Shown: positions 22,563-32,584, counted from the first letter of the stretch. The stretch: 64,000 nt of DNA from Chondrus crispus (GCF_000350225.1 NW_005179151.1:266073-330072), one strand, 5' to 3'. Made by a program: numbers and translations. The notes: generated from the letters alone by a model not told the origin.

Positions 22563-23774
22563 ATGGCGAGGACCAAGCAGACAGCGGCGAAGAGCACAGG
22601 AGGTAAGCGTCCGCGGAAGCATCTGGCTCTGAAAGCTGCACGCTTCGCCAGCCGCGACCACTTAATGTTCGAGCTCTCATCTCGAACAGATGTAACCAAG
22701 GTTTCCAAGACGGGCTCCATGTTCCACATTTGGGTGGCCAGCGGGCATCGCCGTTACGCTGTAACAGAACAAGAGTTCAACAGCCTTCTAGGAGATCACA
22801 TTACCGCCCTGCTCCACCGCAAGCCAGATGAAGAGGTCTCTCTCGAAGAGATATGGCGTCTTGGTCTCACAGAGTCGTTGTCGGACACAAACCAGTACTG
22901 TATTATCGGCGACGGTGAGTGGAACATTGAGTCCATCTATCTCGACGTTGACAACACGTACTATGGCGTCGATGCCGCAACCAACCTTCCTCACCGTATT
23001 TTGCTATACACTCTAGCAATTTCCGGAACCGGGAATAGTACAACTCACAAGATTGTTGACGATCTCTTCCAGTTTGGTGGGAGAGACCGAATTAGTGCCT
23101 TCTTAAGTATTGATCGTTTTTGCACCGATCAAAAGAGCAGGAGTCTGAAGATGATCCATGGTCGTTCCAGGGCGGTCAATCCTCGGACTCCGATCTACCG
23201 CGTTTCCACACACGGGACCGTGCGGTTCCGAGATAATAGTGACATGTGCATCTCCGCCGCCGTCTGCAACGGTCTCCAACTACTAGGGTCTCCAAACCTT
23301 GCCGTCAAGTACTGGGATATTTTAGTTCGCAACAGCCTCCTCTTTGAGAGGACCGGCTCTCCGTCGCGTTGAATCCGAGATTTCCATGACGCTGGAAAAC
23401 ACCTTAATCAAGATGAAGTCGCTCTTCGCGGGTCGGGTCTTCGTAGTCCATCTCTCGGACTCCTCTTGAGGCTCGACCCGGGTGTCTATGTCGCGACTTT
23501 AGAAGGCTTGCCCCACATAATGCACAGCATCTGCGTCTCGACCATACATTCCATCGTACTTGATTGTATGGAGGGGTTTCCGCTTCGGCTCTGCGCCGGC
23601 GCGGTCAAAGCATGCGTTGGAGCCGACGGGATCTTCGTTGGCGTCTCCGAACTGCGCCAAGTTCTCGTCGTCACCCCTTCCAAGAAGAAACGGAGCAGAA
23701 TTGGACGCGCAAGCAGCCGCAGAGCGCACAAGAAAGCCGCGATTCGGGGTTCGGGAAGTTCCATTCAGCATTAG
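22563..23774 (+). pseudogene. Histone H3-tail mimic protein of element B (one nonsense codon)
   Basis: Antisense to the retrotransposon, reading away from its 3' LTR. After the initiator Met the protein begins A-R-T-K-Q-T-A-A-K-S-T-G-G-K and stays H3-like to about residue 26. I count 22 of the first 26 H3 tail residues, keeping K4, K9, S10, K14, K18 and K23 and losing R8; K27 is Phe. The rest is not histone. A papain-like pattern is suggested by Cys at about residue 229 (D-M-C-I-S-A-A-V-C-N-G-L), His (P-H-I-M-H-S-I-C-V) and Asp (I-V-L-D-C-M-E-G), ending in a basic tail. A TGA at 23370-23372 interrupts the frame where element A has CGA; after it the same frame is open to 23774. The span is 404 codons. 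The function is inferred; the H3 similarity is read directly. Confidence 0.85.
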
Positions 23775-23898
23775 AGGTCATTGGTGATTCCCATTGTCTC
23801 CATGACCCACTCTCTATCTACTTGTAGCAAGCAATCAGTACTTCATATGCATTTCACTATCTTTCAATTCAAAGCGTAAAAATCCCTAATCATTTGCC

Positions 23899-26800
23899 TC
23901 ACTGAAGGTGCAACGGTTGCCTCCTGTAGAGGACCAGCCTTCTGGCATGTATCTCCCTTCTCGAGTAGCGTTGATGCGGCGACACTAGGGTGTACCGCGG
24001 GTGGCGCACACCAGCAACTCGGCATGGGCCATAGAACTTCGACAAGGCGATAGGCCATTTCTGCATGGGCCCGAGGGCAGCCCCTTTTGCGACCAACACT
24101 TCGTCGCCCACATTGAAAGTTGCTTCGCGACCGTCTGTTAATGTGGTTGCAGCTCTGCGCCCGATTATTCTTGTTGCCCGCATCGCCCTGGCTTGCAAGA
24201 GTTCCATTTGCCGGTGGCGGATCTCGGAGACTCCAAATAGAGGCTTTTGGTCTCCAGGCGCCATCCTGGGCAACACCCCATAAAGCAGCTCGAACGGGGA
24301 CAATCCCACCGCCATCCTCCTGCGACGGTATCCATATAGGACTTGACGTAAAGCATCGTCCCACTCAACAATTGTAGGCGAGGCACCGAGAATCATCTTA
24401 CGGACTGCTCTCTTCAATGTGCCGACCATCCGCTCCGCCCGTCCGTTTGACATAGGTGCATAGGCGAGCACTGTCTTCCACTTAATCCCGTTTCGTGCCA
24501 TGAAGGCATTCAGGACCGACGCTGTGAAACAAGTAGCGTTGTCCGAGACAACGACACGTGGTAACCCAAAACAGTGGATTATCTCTTCTTTCACGAACTC
24601 CAGCACCTCCTCTGCCGTCGAGGTGACGGTGGCCTTCGCAATTGGCCAGCCAGTCAGGTGCTCAACGGCAATAAGGATGTACCTCCGTCCAGAGGGCGTA
24701 CGAGGCAATTGTCCCGCAAAATCGATAGAGTATGTATCAAATAACGAAGTCATGGGAAATCGAAGGGTGGTCTTGTACTTCGGAATTGGTGTGGCTTTCT
24801 GGCAACCGTCACAACCCCGAACGTAGTCGTTCACGTCTCGGTGGACGGCAGGCCACCAATATCGGTCCAAGACGAATCTCTTCGTCGTTTGCAGATCCCA
24901 ATGGCCTATTTCGTCGTGAAAGGCTCTAATGATCCTTCTGCGAGCCCCTATACGCGGGATAGCGCGTAATCCATTGTTGGTCCTACGGAACAGTTGTCCA
25001 TTACAAGCCATGAAACGTTTGGCGCTTCGGCGGTTGAGCCGACGTCGACGAACATCCACTTCCCTCATATCAATACCCGCCAGGTGCCTTGAAATGTCAA
25101 TAAGATGGGGTTCCCACTCCATTTGCGCCTCTAGAGGATCCGAAACACTGCAGACAAGATCTCCCTCGTCGTCAGAGTCGACTCCATCCTCGCCCTTGGC
25201 TTTCAGGCGGGACAGGAAGTCAGCTGCACCGTTCTTTCCTCCCGGGCGGTACTTAATTTCGAATTCGTATTCTGCTAGGAAGTCCATCCACCTTGCCAAC
25301 CTCCCGTGAATGTCTTTCTTCTTAAAGGCATACTGCAGGGCTTGGTGGTCTGTTATTAGCGTGAACTTTTGTGTTGAAAGCAGGTAAACTCGGAACTTCT
25401 TCAAATCGAAGATCACAGCCAGGGCCTCTCGCTCACAGGCGGAGTACTTCCTCTCGGCTGACGTCATCGTGCGACTTGCGTACTGGATCGGGTGGACTTT
25501 CCTGTCCTCTTTTCGTTGGGCCATAACAGCTCCGACGGCGACCGAGGATGCATCAGTCTCCACGACAAAAGGTTGTTCGAAGTCCGGAAACGCCAAGACT
25601 GGCGGGGAGGTCAACTTGAGCTTAAGCTTCTCGAATGCCTCCTGCATCTCCGCCGTCCACTTAAAAGTCCGTTTAGTAGACGTGGCCTCATGTAACGGAG
25701 CAGAGATCTCGGCGAACTTGGGAATGAAGCGGCGGTAGTATCCCGCCAGACCAAGGAAGCTACGAAGCCCTGTCGCATTGGACGGCTCCTTCTCCCTCTT
25801 AATAGCGCTGACCTTTTCGGGGTCTACTTTGACGCCATCTCCGGTGACTATGTGTCCAAGCAGTCGCGTTTGGGACTGTGCAAAGCTGCATTTTGAGATC
25901 TTAAGCTTCAGCCCGCTCGTAGCAATCACCTTGCAGACTTCACGTAAGTGTGAAGTGTGCTCTTCAACGGACTTCGAGAAGACGACTACGTCGTCTAAGT
26001 AAACTCTAACGAAGCTAAGCCTTTGGAAAAGCTGGTCCATCATCCTTTGGAATGTAGAGGGGGCGTTCATTAACCCGAACGGCATCACCTCGAACTGAAA
26101 CGTCCCAAAACGGCAGACGAAAGTCGTCTTCTCTTTGCAGTTCTCAGCCATCCGGACTTGCCAATACCCCGAGAACAAGTCAAGCGTTGTGAAGACCGAG
26201 CTCCCCTCTAAATCATCGAAGATCTCCTCGATCTTTGGCAAGGGCCAACGATCGGCTTTCATTTTGCGATTGAGGGTGCGGTAATCTACACAGAACCTGG
26301 GTTTTCCGTCTTTCTTCGATGCGATAACGATAGGAAAGGACCAGGCCGAAATGGAGGGGGTTATTATTCCCGCCTCCAACATCTTACGAAGCTCCTCACG
26401 TACCACTTCATTGTGGCGTGGCGGAAGCCTACGTGCAGGGTGAGTAATGGGGCTTGGATCTTCTAGCTCAAACGAGTGAGACACCGGAACATCTGCCGGT
26501 CTTAAATCGTCGAGTGACCAAGCTACGATCCCTGAGTTCTGGATAGAATTCACAATGCTCTCCCTGGCCTCGAAAGCCAGGTGGCGCAATTTCTCCCCGA
26601 GAAGGGCTACTTGAAGCCGTTCCGGGCCTTCTTCGTCTACTCTGCCATCTCCTTTCGCGTTTTCCGAGTCGGACTTTAGGCCCTCTTTCACTAGTTCAGG
26701 AAGACCATCCAATTCATCTTCGACTCCATCCGGTTGCTTGGTGAGTCCCAAATCAGGTTCAAATGGTGGCTGGTCAAGAGTCGCCAAGACAAATTCATTG

Positions 26801-28596
26801 TCGCTTGTCGTAGACGAGCCGGGTACAGCCTCAGAATCAGAGGTGAAATCCTCACTATCAGTTGAGGCTGCACTCCGTGAAACGTGTTCCACATCCATGT
26901 TGAGGCCTAGTCTGGTGGTATTCTCACCTACTGTCATCTGCACATGTTGCTTACCAAGATCGATGCATGCCTGTAGTCCCTCAAGGGTCGGAAGCCCTAT
27001 GATCAGGTCGAACGGCGATCCTTTCACGACTAAGAAGTCCAACTTCACGATAAGTTCACCAAACGATGTTGGTATCTGATGAAGCGATCCCAGGCAGGGC
27101 GCATTAGCACCATCTGCCACCGTGATATGCTTCTCAGTCGGTTGCGGGGAGAGGCAAAGCTTAGACGCCAATTTTGGCGAGATTATGTTCGGTACGGCCC
27201 CAGAATCTAACAGGGCTTGAGCTTCCGTCCCATAAACCTTCACAGTTACCAGCCGCAGCCTTCGAGACTTCGTATCGGCATGACCTGCGAAAGCACGACC
27301 ACGGACTCTTTGTTTCGCAAACAAGCGGCGTATCTCCTTCTTCGCCACTTCCGCATCGCCACGAACAAGCTGTCCGAAAGTGAGTCCGGAAGATGCGTTT
27401 GCAAGCTCCGAAACGACATTATACTTCCTCACATACTCCTGGAGGGATGTTTTCCTGGTCACTTTCTTCGCCTTCTTCCTCTGGTGGGACCTCCTTGGCC
27501 CCGCCTGAAGTGGCAGAGCCCTCTTTTGCATCTCAAATGGTACAGGCGGGTTCAGAAGCCTGGGAATGGACATCTCCTCCCGGGTTTTGTGCTGCTTGGG
27601 AAGAGGTTCCCCGTCTGCGTTTCTCTTTGTGACGGCCACGACTTCTCCGTCGTTCGCCTCGTCAATATAGGTGACCTGGGCATTCCCTGCACCTTCTGTC
27701 GCAGGTGCTGTGGACTGAATCGTGGCTCCTGCCCTCGGCAGTGCCGTTCTAAGCCTGGTCCAGCACGTCTCCTTTTCATGACCAAGCTTCCCACAATTCG
27801 AACAACGAGTGTCTCGGCGCGGATTAGAAGGGCATCGGGTGGCTCCATGCCCCGGTTCCCTGCAGAATGAGCAGGTTCGGACCTGGCCACCTTGATCTGC
27901 TGTCTGATTCTTCTTTACCAACAAAGAAAGTTCTGCTAGCCGTTCTGCTAGCACGTCCACTTTCTTTTCGATCTTGTCCGGCTCCTGGCGTGTGTCCGGT
28001 CTCTGTAGAATGCGCCTAGGCGCCGGAGGCTGAGGTTGCCTAGCATTTTGTGCAGCCATAAAGGCTTTGCGGCCAGACACGAAGTCCTTAACGGCCTTCT
28101 TGAGCTCCCCGTACGAGGTAGGTGCCCTATACAAGACGAACTGTGACACGTCGGTGTGCTCCATGACCGCGTTCCGGAGTAGTCCGAACTTGGCTTCGGG
28201 GTTGAAAGCTGCTTTATCGAAGCGGCGATCCATCTCGTTTAACGACGCGAGCACGTCGTTGCCGTCCAACCTACTCGCGACTGCGAGCCTGATGTTTTCT
28301 TCCGGTTCAGGGACTGGCTCGAAACGGTCGAGCAATGCCTTCTTGACGGCTTGGTAGTCGCCGGCCGCCTCGTTCAGTCCACCGTCTTGGCTGTAGGTTT
28401 CATAGTAGTAGTCGAAAGCCTCCCCTTGCAGGTAGCACAGTAGCTCTCCGGCTTTGTCTTCGTCGGACTTGCCTTTCATTACGACGTTTTCGTAGACAAA
28501 GAAGAACTTGGCGACATCTGCCTCGTGCTTACCATCGAACACCAGGGAAGCGGGGCCCGCCTGACTGTTGGCGTCGGCCCTCCACAAGAGTACCAT
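23899..28596 (-). CDS. Element B gag-pol polyprotein (1565 aa)
   Basis: Intact. ATG 28596 overlaps the last LTR base; the frame also stays open upstream through the LTR, but no ATG is there. Gag region about 1-240, then two zinc knuckles C-S-F-C-R-E-P-G-H (242-255) and C-S-N-C-G-K-L-G-H (265-278). Protease L-L-D-S-G-A-V-P-N-I-I near 462-472. RT from about 720, with F-C-V-D-Y-R-T-L-N and Y-L-D-D at about 865. RNase H V-E-T-D-A-S-S and T-D-H-Q-A-L near 1000-1085. Integrase with H-x-x-x-x-H ... C-D-G-C, then S-I-D-F-A-G-Q, V-S-D-N-A-T-C-F and N-G-R-A-E-R. The C-terminus lacks a chromodomain, unlike elements 1 and C. It stops 125 bp from the convergent H3-tail gene. Confidence 0.97.
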   Translation of the reverse strand: MVLLWRADANSQAGPASLVFDGKHEADVAKFFFVYENVVMKGKSDEDKAGELLCYLQGEAFDYYYETYSQDGGLNEAAGDYQAVKKALLDRFEPVPEPEENIRLAVASRLDGNDVLASLNEMDRRFDKAAFNPEAKFGLLRNAVMEHTDVSQFVLYRAPTSYGELKKAVKDFVSGRKAFMAAQNARQPQPPAPRRILQRPDTRQEPDKIEKKVDVLAERLAELSLLVKKNQTADQGGQVRTCSFCREPGHGATRCPSNPRRDTRCSNCGKLGHEKETCWTRLRTALPRAGATIQSTAPATEGAGNAQVTYIDEANDGEVVAVTKRNADGEPLPKQHKTREEMSIPRLLNPPVPFEMQKRALPLQAGPRRSHQRKKAKKVTRKTSLQEYVRKYNVVSELANASSGLTFGQLVRGDAEVAKKEIRRLFAKQRVRGRAFAGHADTKSRRLRLVTVKVYGTEAQALLDSGAVPNIISPKLASKLCLSPQPTEKHITVADGANAPCLGSLHQIPTSFGELIVKLDFLVVKGSPFDLIIGLPTLEGLQACIDLGKQHVQMTVGENTTRLGLNMDVEHVSRSAASTDSEDFTSDSEAVPGSSTTSDNEFVLATLDQPPFEPDLGLTKQPDGVEDELDGLPELVKEGLKSDSENAKGDGRVDEEGPERLQVALLGEKLRHLAFEARESIVNSIQNSGIVAWSLDDLRPADVPVSHSFELEDPSPITHPARRLPPRHNEVVREELRKMLEAGIITPSISAWSFPIVIASKKDGKPRFCVDYRTLNRKMKADRWPLPKIEEIFDDLEGSSVFTTLDLFSGYWQVRMAENCKEKTTFVCRFGTFQFEVMPFGLMNAPSTFQRMMDQLFQRLSFVRVYLDDVVVFSKSVEEHTSHLREVCKVIATSGLKLKISKCSFAQSQTRLLGHIVTGDGVKVDPEKVSAIKREKEPSNATGLRSFLGLAGYYRRFIPKFAEISAPLHEATSTKRTFKWTAEMQEAFEKLKLKLTSPPVLAFPDFEQPFVVETDASSVAVGAVMAQRKEDRKVHPIQYASRTMTSAERKYSACEREALAVIFDLKKFRVYLLSTQKFTLITDHQALQYAFKKKDIHGRLARWMDFLAEYEFEIKYRPGGKNGAADFLSRLKAKGEDGVDSDDEGDLVCSVSDPLEAQMEWEPHLIDISRHLAGIDMREVDVRRRRLNRRSAKRFMACNGQLFRRTNNGLRAIPRIGARRRIIRAFHDEIGHWDLQTTKRFVLDRYWWPAVHRDVNDYVRGCDGCQKATPIPKYKTTLRFPMTSLFDTYSIDFAGQLPRTPSGRRYILIAVEHLTGWPIAKATVTSTAEEVLEFVKEEIIHCFGLPRVVVSDNATCFTASVLNAFMARNGIKWKTVLAYAPMSNGRAERMVGTLKRAVRKMILGASPTIVEWDDALRQVLYGYRRRRMAVGLSPFELLYGVLPRMAPGDQKPLFGVSEIRHRQMELLQARAMRATRIIGRRAATTLTDGREATFNVGDEVLVAKGAALGPMQKWPIALSKFYGPCRVAGVRHPRYTLVSPHQRYSRREIHARRLVLYRRQPLHLQ

Positions 28597-28787
28597 GTTA
28601 GGGTGGAAACGGGGTACGTCGTCCCGTGTCCTACCCGTGTGTGTTTTTTTTTGTGATGTGATGTCTCTCTCCGTCTCGGCCGTACAGGACGACCGAAAAC
28701 CACCGCATTTATACTCTTTTTGCGCGAGGTCTACAATTACTAACTTAAACTTCCAATTACTTACACCGGTCCCAACCACGTGTCACA
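28596..28787 (-). repeat. 5' LTR of element B
   Basis: 192 bp, ending at the start codon of gag-pol. The primer-site candidate TGGTACTCTTGTGG follows directly and is also the first codons of gag. Confidence 0.95.
28708..28713 (-). promoter_or_regulatory. LTR TATA box, element B
   Basis: TATAAA on the minus strand in 'agagtataaatgcgg', the same context as in element A. Confidence 0.55.
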
Positions 28788-28792
28788 CGGTG

Positions 28793-28948
28793 CATGTAGT
28801 GTCAAGCTTCCTTGGTCTGCTTTACTCTCGAGTCTCGCCGTCGTCGGCGGCTATATATATTCAGTTGTGATATGTTATGATACAGTGTTATCATATTACT
28901 ACAGTGCATACTACTGTACAAGTATGCACCCATTGCCGTCTGGAAATC
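28793..28948. repeat. Right part of the split 171-bp foldback
   Basis: Ends with ccgtctggaaatc (28936-28948), the mate of 22005-22017. The interior is AT-rich (ctatatatattc, tgatatgttatgatac) and contains tgcatactactgtacaagtatgca, a short inverted repeat. Confidence 0.5.
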
Positions 28949-28949
28949 T

Positions 28950-29640
28950 GGATTAGAGTGAGTGATCGCGATTAGCCCGATTAGCCCGACGTCTCTCCTC
29001 GTTGGCAGTACTTTCTCCCGTCGTTGTTCCGTGGGGCGCTATCAACCACCTTGTCCTTATCATTGCCATCAGGCTCCTCCCCTTTAGTCCTCGTCTCCGA
29101 GTTTCTCACTGTTTTTGTCCATTTCAGTCGACTGCAGGTTCCCGCGCACAGCCGCGCCTTTCGAACGTCCAATCCCCCAAGGCCCCTGCTGCCATGGCGT
29201 TATCCCTGTAGGAACAGGACGACTCGTTTTATTCAAGATCCTTCAAGTCTTTTTTCTCTTCATCCCCCGCCTCTTCCCTACGATCGCCTCACCGGCGACA
29301 TCACCCGCCTCACTCAAATCAACACCAACTTCACCCAAATATTCACTGACCTCACCCAAATCCTCACCAACCTCACCCGAGCCCTCACCCTGAACCCGCC
29401 GTGGGACGCGTCAGTCAACCTTCGCTCTCGTCCGCTGCGACGCATTCGTCCCAGCAGTTCACGCTCGCTCCCAGCCCGCCTTCCTCCTCCTCTCCCTCCC
29501 CTATCTCTCCCCTCCGTTTGCTACCTCCTTCTTTGCCCGTTCCGCGCCGCCCAGATCAACATGGCAAACTTCTACACAATACTCGTTGCTACACACGTAT
29601 TGCCACGGGACAGAGATAATTCAGGGTTTACGTCTGGAAG
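28950..29640. other. Pyrimidine-rich region without a supported gene
   Basis: The plus strand is C/T-rich, with several overlapping ORFs but none recognisable. The stretch 29410-29530 is repeated in diverged form at 34165-34275 (shared 'cgctcgctcccagcccgcc'). 29290-29393 has a run of ctcaccc/aat units; in one frame it encodes S-P-T-S-P-K-like heptads. Confidence 0.5.
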
Positions 29641-29873
29641 AATTCTGCAATTTTCTTCAACGCCACTTATCCATGCCCAAACGATACTGGTCAGCTACAA
29701 TCGTATTTTACCAAATCTCGTGGAAAACCGATGCAAAACTCGATGCACGTCCAAGAAAACATTTACAAGGGATGATGGGTGTACTGGGGTCGGGGCATAG
29801 CATCAACAAAAAGAAACAAAAAAATAGACCTACCCATTGAGCTCACGGACATGGCATCTAAACGTCTCGTTCC

Positions 29874-30389
29874 CTAGACTACGTGCTCGACGGAAGTGAC
29901 TCGGCGGTTGACGGAAGAAACGGTCTCTTCGACAGTGGAGGACACACTTCTACTGGCCTCCGCCCTTGTCGAATGCGCCATAGCCGGCGGAAGGACGTGG
30001 TTGTCTGGCGAAGTTGAAGAGCGGAGGAGGTCGTGGTTGTCTGGCGAGGTTGAAGAGCGGTGGAGGTCGCGGTTGTCTGGCAAAGTTGAGGAGCGAAGGG
30101 GGTGCGTGGGACAGTTACAACACCAATCAACGACCCATCGGACGAGGTACACGACGTTGACAGTTACGACCATACACAAGGTGAGAAAGGAATAGTTTGA
30201 TCCCCACGGTAGCTCGTGATTGGGATCGGCAGTCGGCAGGGCTGGAAGGCTAGGCGGTGCGGGTGAGGGCAGCGGCATGGCTTCGGACGAGTGTGCGGTG
30301 AGCGAGAGTGTTAGAGTTGCGGCGAGGAGAAAACCGGAGCGGACGAGGCAACGGGACGTGGGGTTAGTGCAGTCGATCATGGCAAACAA
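29874..30389 (-). CDS. Small membrane/secreted repeat protein, type II (171 aa)
   Basis: Nearly the same as the 12085-12600 protein: M-F-A-M-I-D-C start, hydrophobic segment F-L-L-A-A-T-L-T-L-S-L, linker, P-N-H-E-L-P-W-G-S-N-Y-S-F-L followed by a second hydrophobic stretch and C-N-C, three S-T-S-P-D-N units and the V-S-S-V-N-R-R-V-T-S-V-E tail. It keeps the regular repeat spelling that is degraded in the 12085 copy. Function unknown. TATA-like box 124 bp upstream. Confidence 0.62.
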   Translation of the reverse strand: MFAMIDCTNPTSRCLVRSGFLLAATLTLSLTAHSSEAMPLPSPAPPSLPALPTADPNHELPWGSNYSFLTLCMVVTVNVVYLVRWVVDWCCNCPTHPLRSSTLPDNRDLHRSSTSPDNHDLLRSSTSPDNHVLPPAMAHSTRAEASRSVSSTVEETVSSVNRRVTSVEHVV

Positions 30390-30512
30390 GGGTGGTGTTC
30401 AGTGGATGGATGGTGCTTGTTGTCGGTTGAGGTTGGACCAGTTGTATCGAGGGCGGTGGGGATGGCAGAGTGGAGACGGAAAAGAAAGAAGCAACTACAT
30501 TGCTCCGGGTAA

Positions 30513-30520
30513 TTTAAATA
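30513..30520 (-). promoter_or_regulatory. TATA-like box of the 29874-30389 gene
   Basis: Minus-strand TATTTAAA in the conserved leader context, 124 bp before the ATG. Confidence 0.6.
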
Positions 30521-30751
30521 GAACGGGTGGGACGGATGATTCGGGTGCCGCGTGTGGGAGGGGGTGCGGAGGGTGGGCGGAGGAAGAATGGTAAGGTAAG
30601 AAAGAAATTCTTCCGAACAATGTTAAGGTATCGCGAAAACCAAAAATGTACTTATATAAACCCCTATCCACTGTAGGCCCCTGACACCGCTAAAACCCCA
30701 TATATATGGCGGCCTCACGGCCACGATGTGCGCATCATGCGTCATGCGCAA

Positions 30752-30790
30752 TCGGCCAATCATTGCGCATCATGCGCAATGATTGGCCGA
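30752..30790. repeat. Perfect 18-bp hairpin with 3-base loop
   Basis: Arms 30752-30769 and 30773-30790, loop tca. It lies in a region (30700-31100) rich in short palindromes, including gcgcatcatgcg repeats and the ggctcgtgcgagcc motif at 30999-31012 and 31059-31072. No gene is evident between 30600 and 31385. Confidence 0.85.
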
Positions 30791-31384
30791 CAGGCCGTCA
30801 GGCGCACTTCCCCGGCCGCGCGCTGTTGCGAGTGTGTGAAGTTGTTGGCAATTTCGGGAGGAGGAAGAAGGGTGAAACATTGTGGTGGAGTAGGAAGAAA
30901 CATTGCTGCCGCCCCTTCCTCCCTTTATCTTTCTATCGCTATTTTAAACGAATGGCGGTGGCTCGTGTTATGCCAGCAATGCGACCTGCTAAAGTATTGG
31001 CTCGTGCGAGCCAATTCAGAGAATGGATAACTGCGTATCATACCATTCCCACCGGCAGGCTCGTGCGAGCCAATCCTGCGAGCCGTACCATTCTCATCCC
31101 ATGTGGAACACATTCCGTCATTCAGAGAATGGATAACTGCGCCTAAACATTCATTGATTTTCGAGGCAAAATTTAGTCCGCGGACCAGCGCCCGTGAAAG
31201 ACTCACCGCATTTTCGCAAGGCAATTTGAACGGTATTTCCATCATCAATATCCGCTGCCCTGTTGGGGGTTAGTGGTCATATGTGACCACTAAAAAAACA
31301 TCGATTTTTAATCACATTTTCAGGAAAAGCCCCGTCTTGGTAAATGTTGGAGATTCAAATGCGAGTATTTCATTGTTCTGGCCG

Positions 31385-31970
31385 TATTTAAGTAACGAAA
31401 TCGTGAAGATGACCGACTGAAGACTGAAAAAAAAGGAAGCAACTACATTGCTCCGGGTTTAAATAGGGGGGTGTGTGAGGTGAGTGAGGTGGGGTGGGGT
31501 GGGCCGGTGAAGGCGAGAATGAAGGCGAGAAGGGAGGCGAGAAGGGAGAGCGGGAATTGGCGAAATGACCGTGGCACGGGTTGCCAGCAATGCTGTTCAG
31601 GCGTAGATGCGCAGATGCGCAGTAATTTACTGTATGGGCAACCCAGGAAAATTTGGGACAAAGTAGGGTTGCGATAACGAAGGTAAACCTCACCTACCTT
31701 GCTGTTTGGGAGCGATCTAGTGTCGTGAGTGATGTCACACCCCTGTTCACCCCTGTCAACAGGGGCTCGTTCTCATCATCATTGTCATATGAGGCCGGCG
31801 ATGTCCTCATATGAGGACAGCTCTTTTTTTGCAAAAATATATAAATTAAATTGAACATTCAAAAAGCTACCTTGAGCACTATTTCCTTCACGTGCTTGTT
31901 TTCGGCAATCTTGCAGAACACCGGGATAGCAGCTTTGAATACGCAAAAAGCTTAAGAATATAATGCAGAT
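31385..31970. repeat. Dispersed repeat segment with orphan promoter
   Basis: Matches 12680-13220 and 60420-60950. It carries the TATA-like box (31458-31465) and the start of the leader of the membrane-protein family, but the ORF expected to its left is missing; unrelated sequence begins about 31430. It also contains tcctcatatgagga and an AT-rich aaaaatatataaattaaattg stretch. Confidence 0.7.
31458..31465 (-). promoter_or_regulatory. Orphan TATA-like box
   Basis: TATTTAAA in the family context with no downstream ORF, so probably a truncated copy. Confidence 0.45.
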
Positions 31971-32584
31971 TGAGTACCAAGTTGCCTTTTTCAACTGGTG
32001 TTTTTGGTTTCCAAGTTATTTTACATGCGGTTTTAGGGTGGTTTAAAAAGGCTTCTTTTCCAGACATATCTAAAACGACCATCAAGAACATGCAATTCTC
32101 ACAAAGTTCTTTCTGGTCCCAAGTCAGAATTCAAGTACGGTGGAGCGGGTATCATTTTCTTTCTTGTCAGGGAAGTCAAGAATAAAATAGGTCGAATACT
32201 GTCCTCGTCCTCATATGAGGACAAATGTCCTCACATGAGGACAGTGGTCCGATAGACACTAGCCTAACAAGGCGACCCTCCCCCCTGGAATACAGAAGAC
32301 GGGTTCGTGGAGACGGAAGGAAGCCGGATCAAACGCATCCAAAATCTTGACGCAGCTGCCAAACAAAGCGAACGCCATTTATCCATGCCCAAACGATGCT
32401 GGTCAGCTGACATCGTATTTTAGCAAATCTTGTGGAAAACCGATACAAAACTCGATGCACGTCCAAGAAAACATTTTCAAACCAAATGTGTGTGCCGAGG
32501 TCGGGGCATTGCATCAAGAAATTGAAACAGAAAAATAGACCTACACATTCAGCTCACAGACATGACGTCTGAACGTCTCGTTGC

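Larger units (their letters stand above)
22020..28787 (-). mobile_element. Ty3/gypsy retrotransposon, element B (intact gag-pol), with antisense gene
   Basis: The LTRs are 28596-28787 (5') and 22020-22210 (3'), differing at about three positions. The 5-bp target duplicates CGGTG at 22015-22019 and 28788-28792 mark a clean insertion. It encodes one uninterrupted gag-pol on the minus strand and the H3-tail gene on the plus strand between pol and the 3' LTR. Element A lies in the opposite orientation 63 bp away, so the pair makes a 13.6-kb imperfect palindrome. By LTR similarity and open frame this is a recent insertion. Confidence 0.96.

Noticed and set aside
22563-22650. A histone H3 gene
   Set aside because: Only the first 26 or so residues resemble H3; the histone fold does not follow and two copies sit inside retrotransposons.
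28597-28779. N-terminal extension of element B gag-pol into the LTR
   Set aside because: The frame is open but starts at a GTG in the LTR, upstream of or around the TATA box. The first ATG is 28596, and element A has the same ATG.
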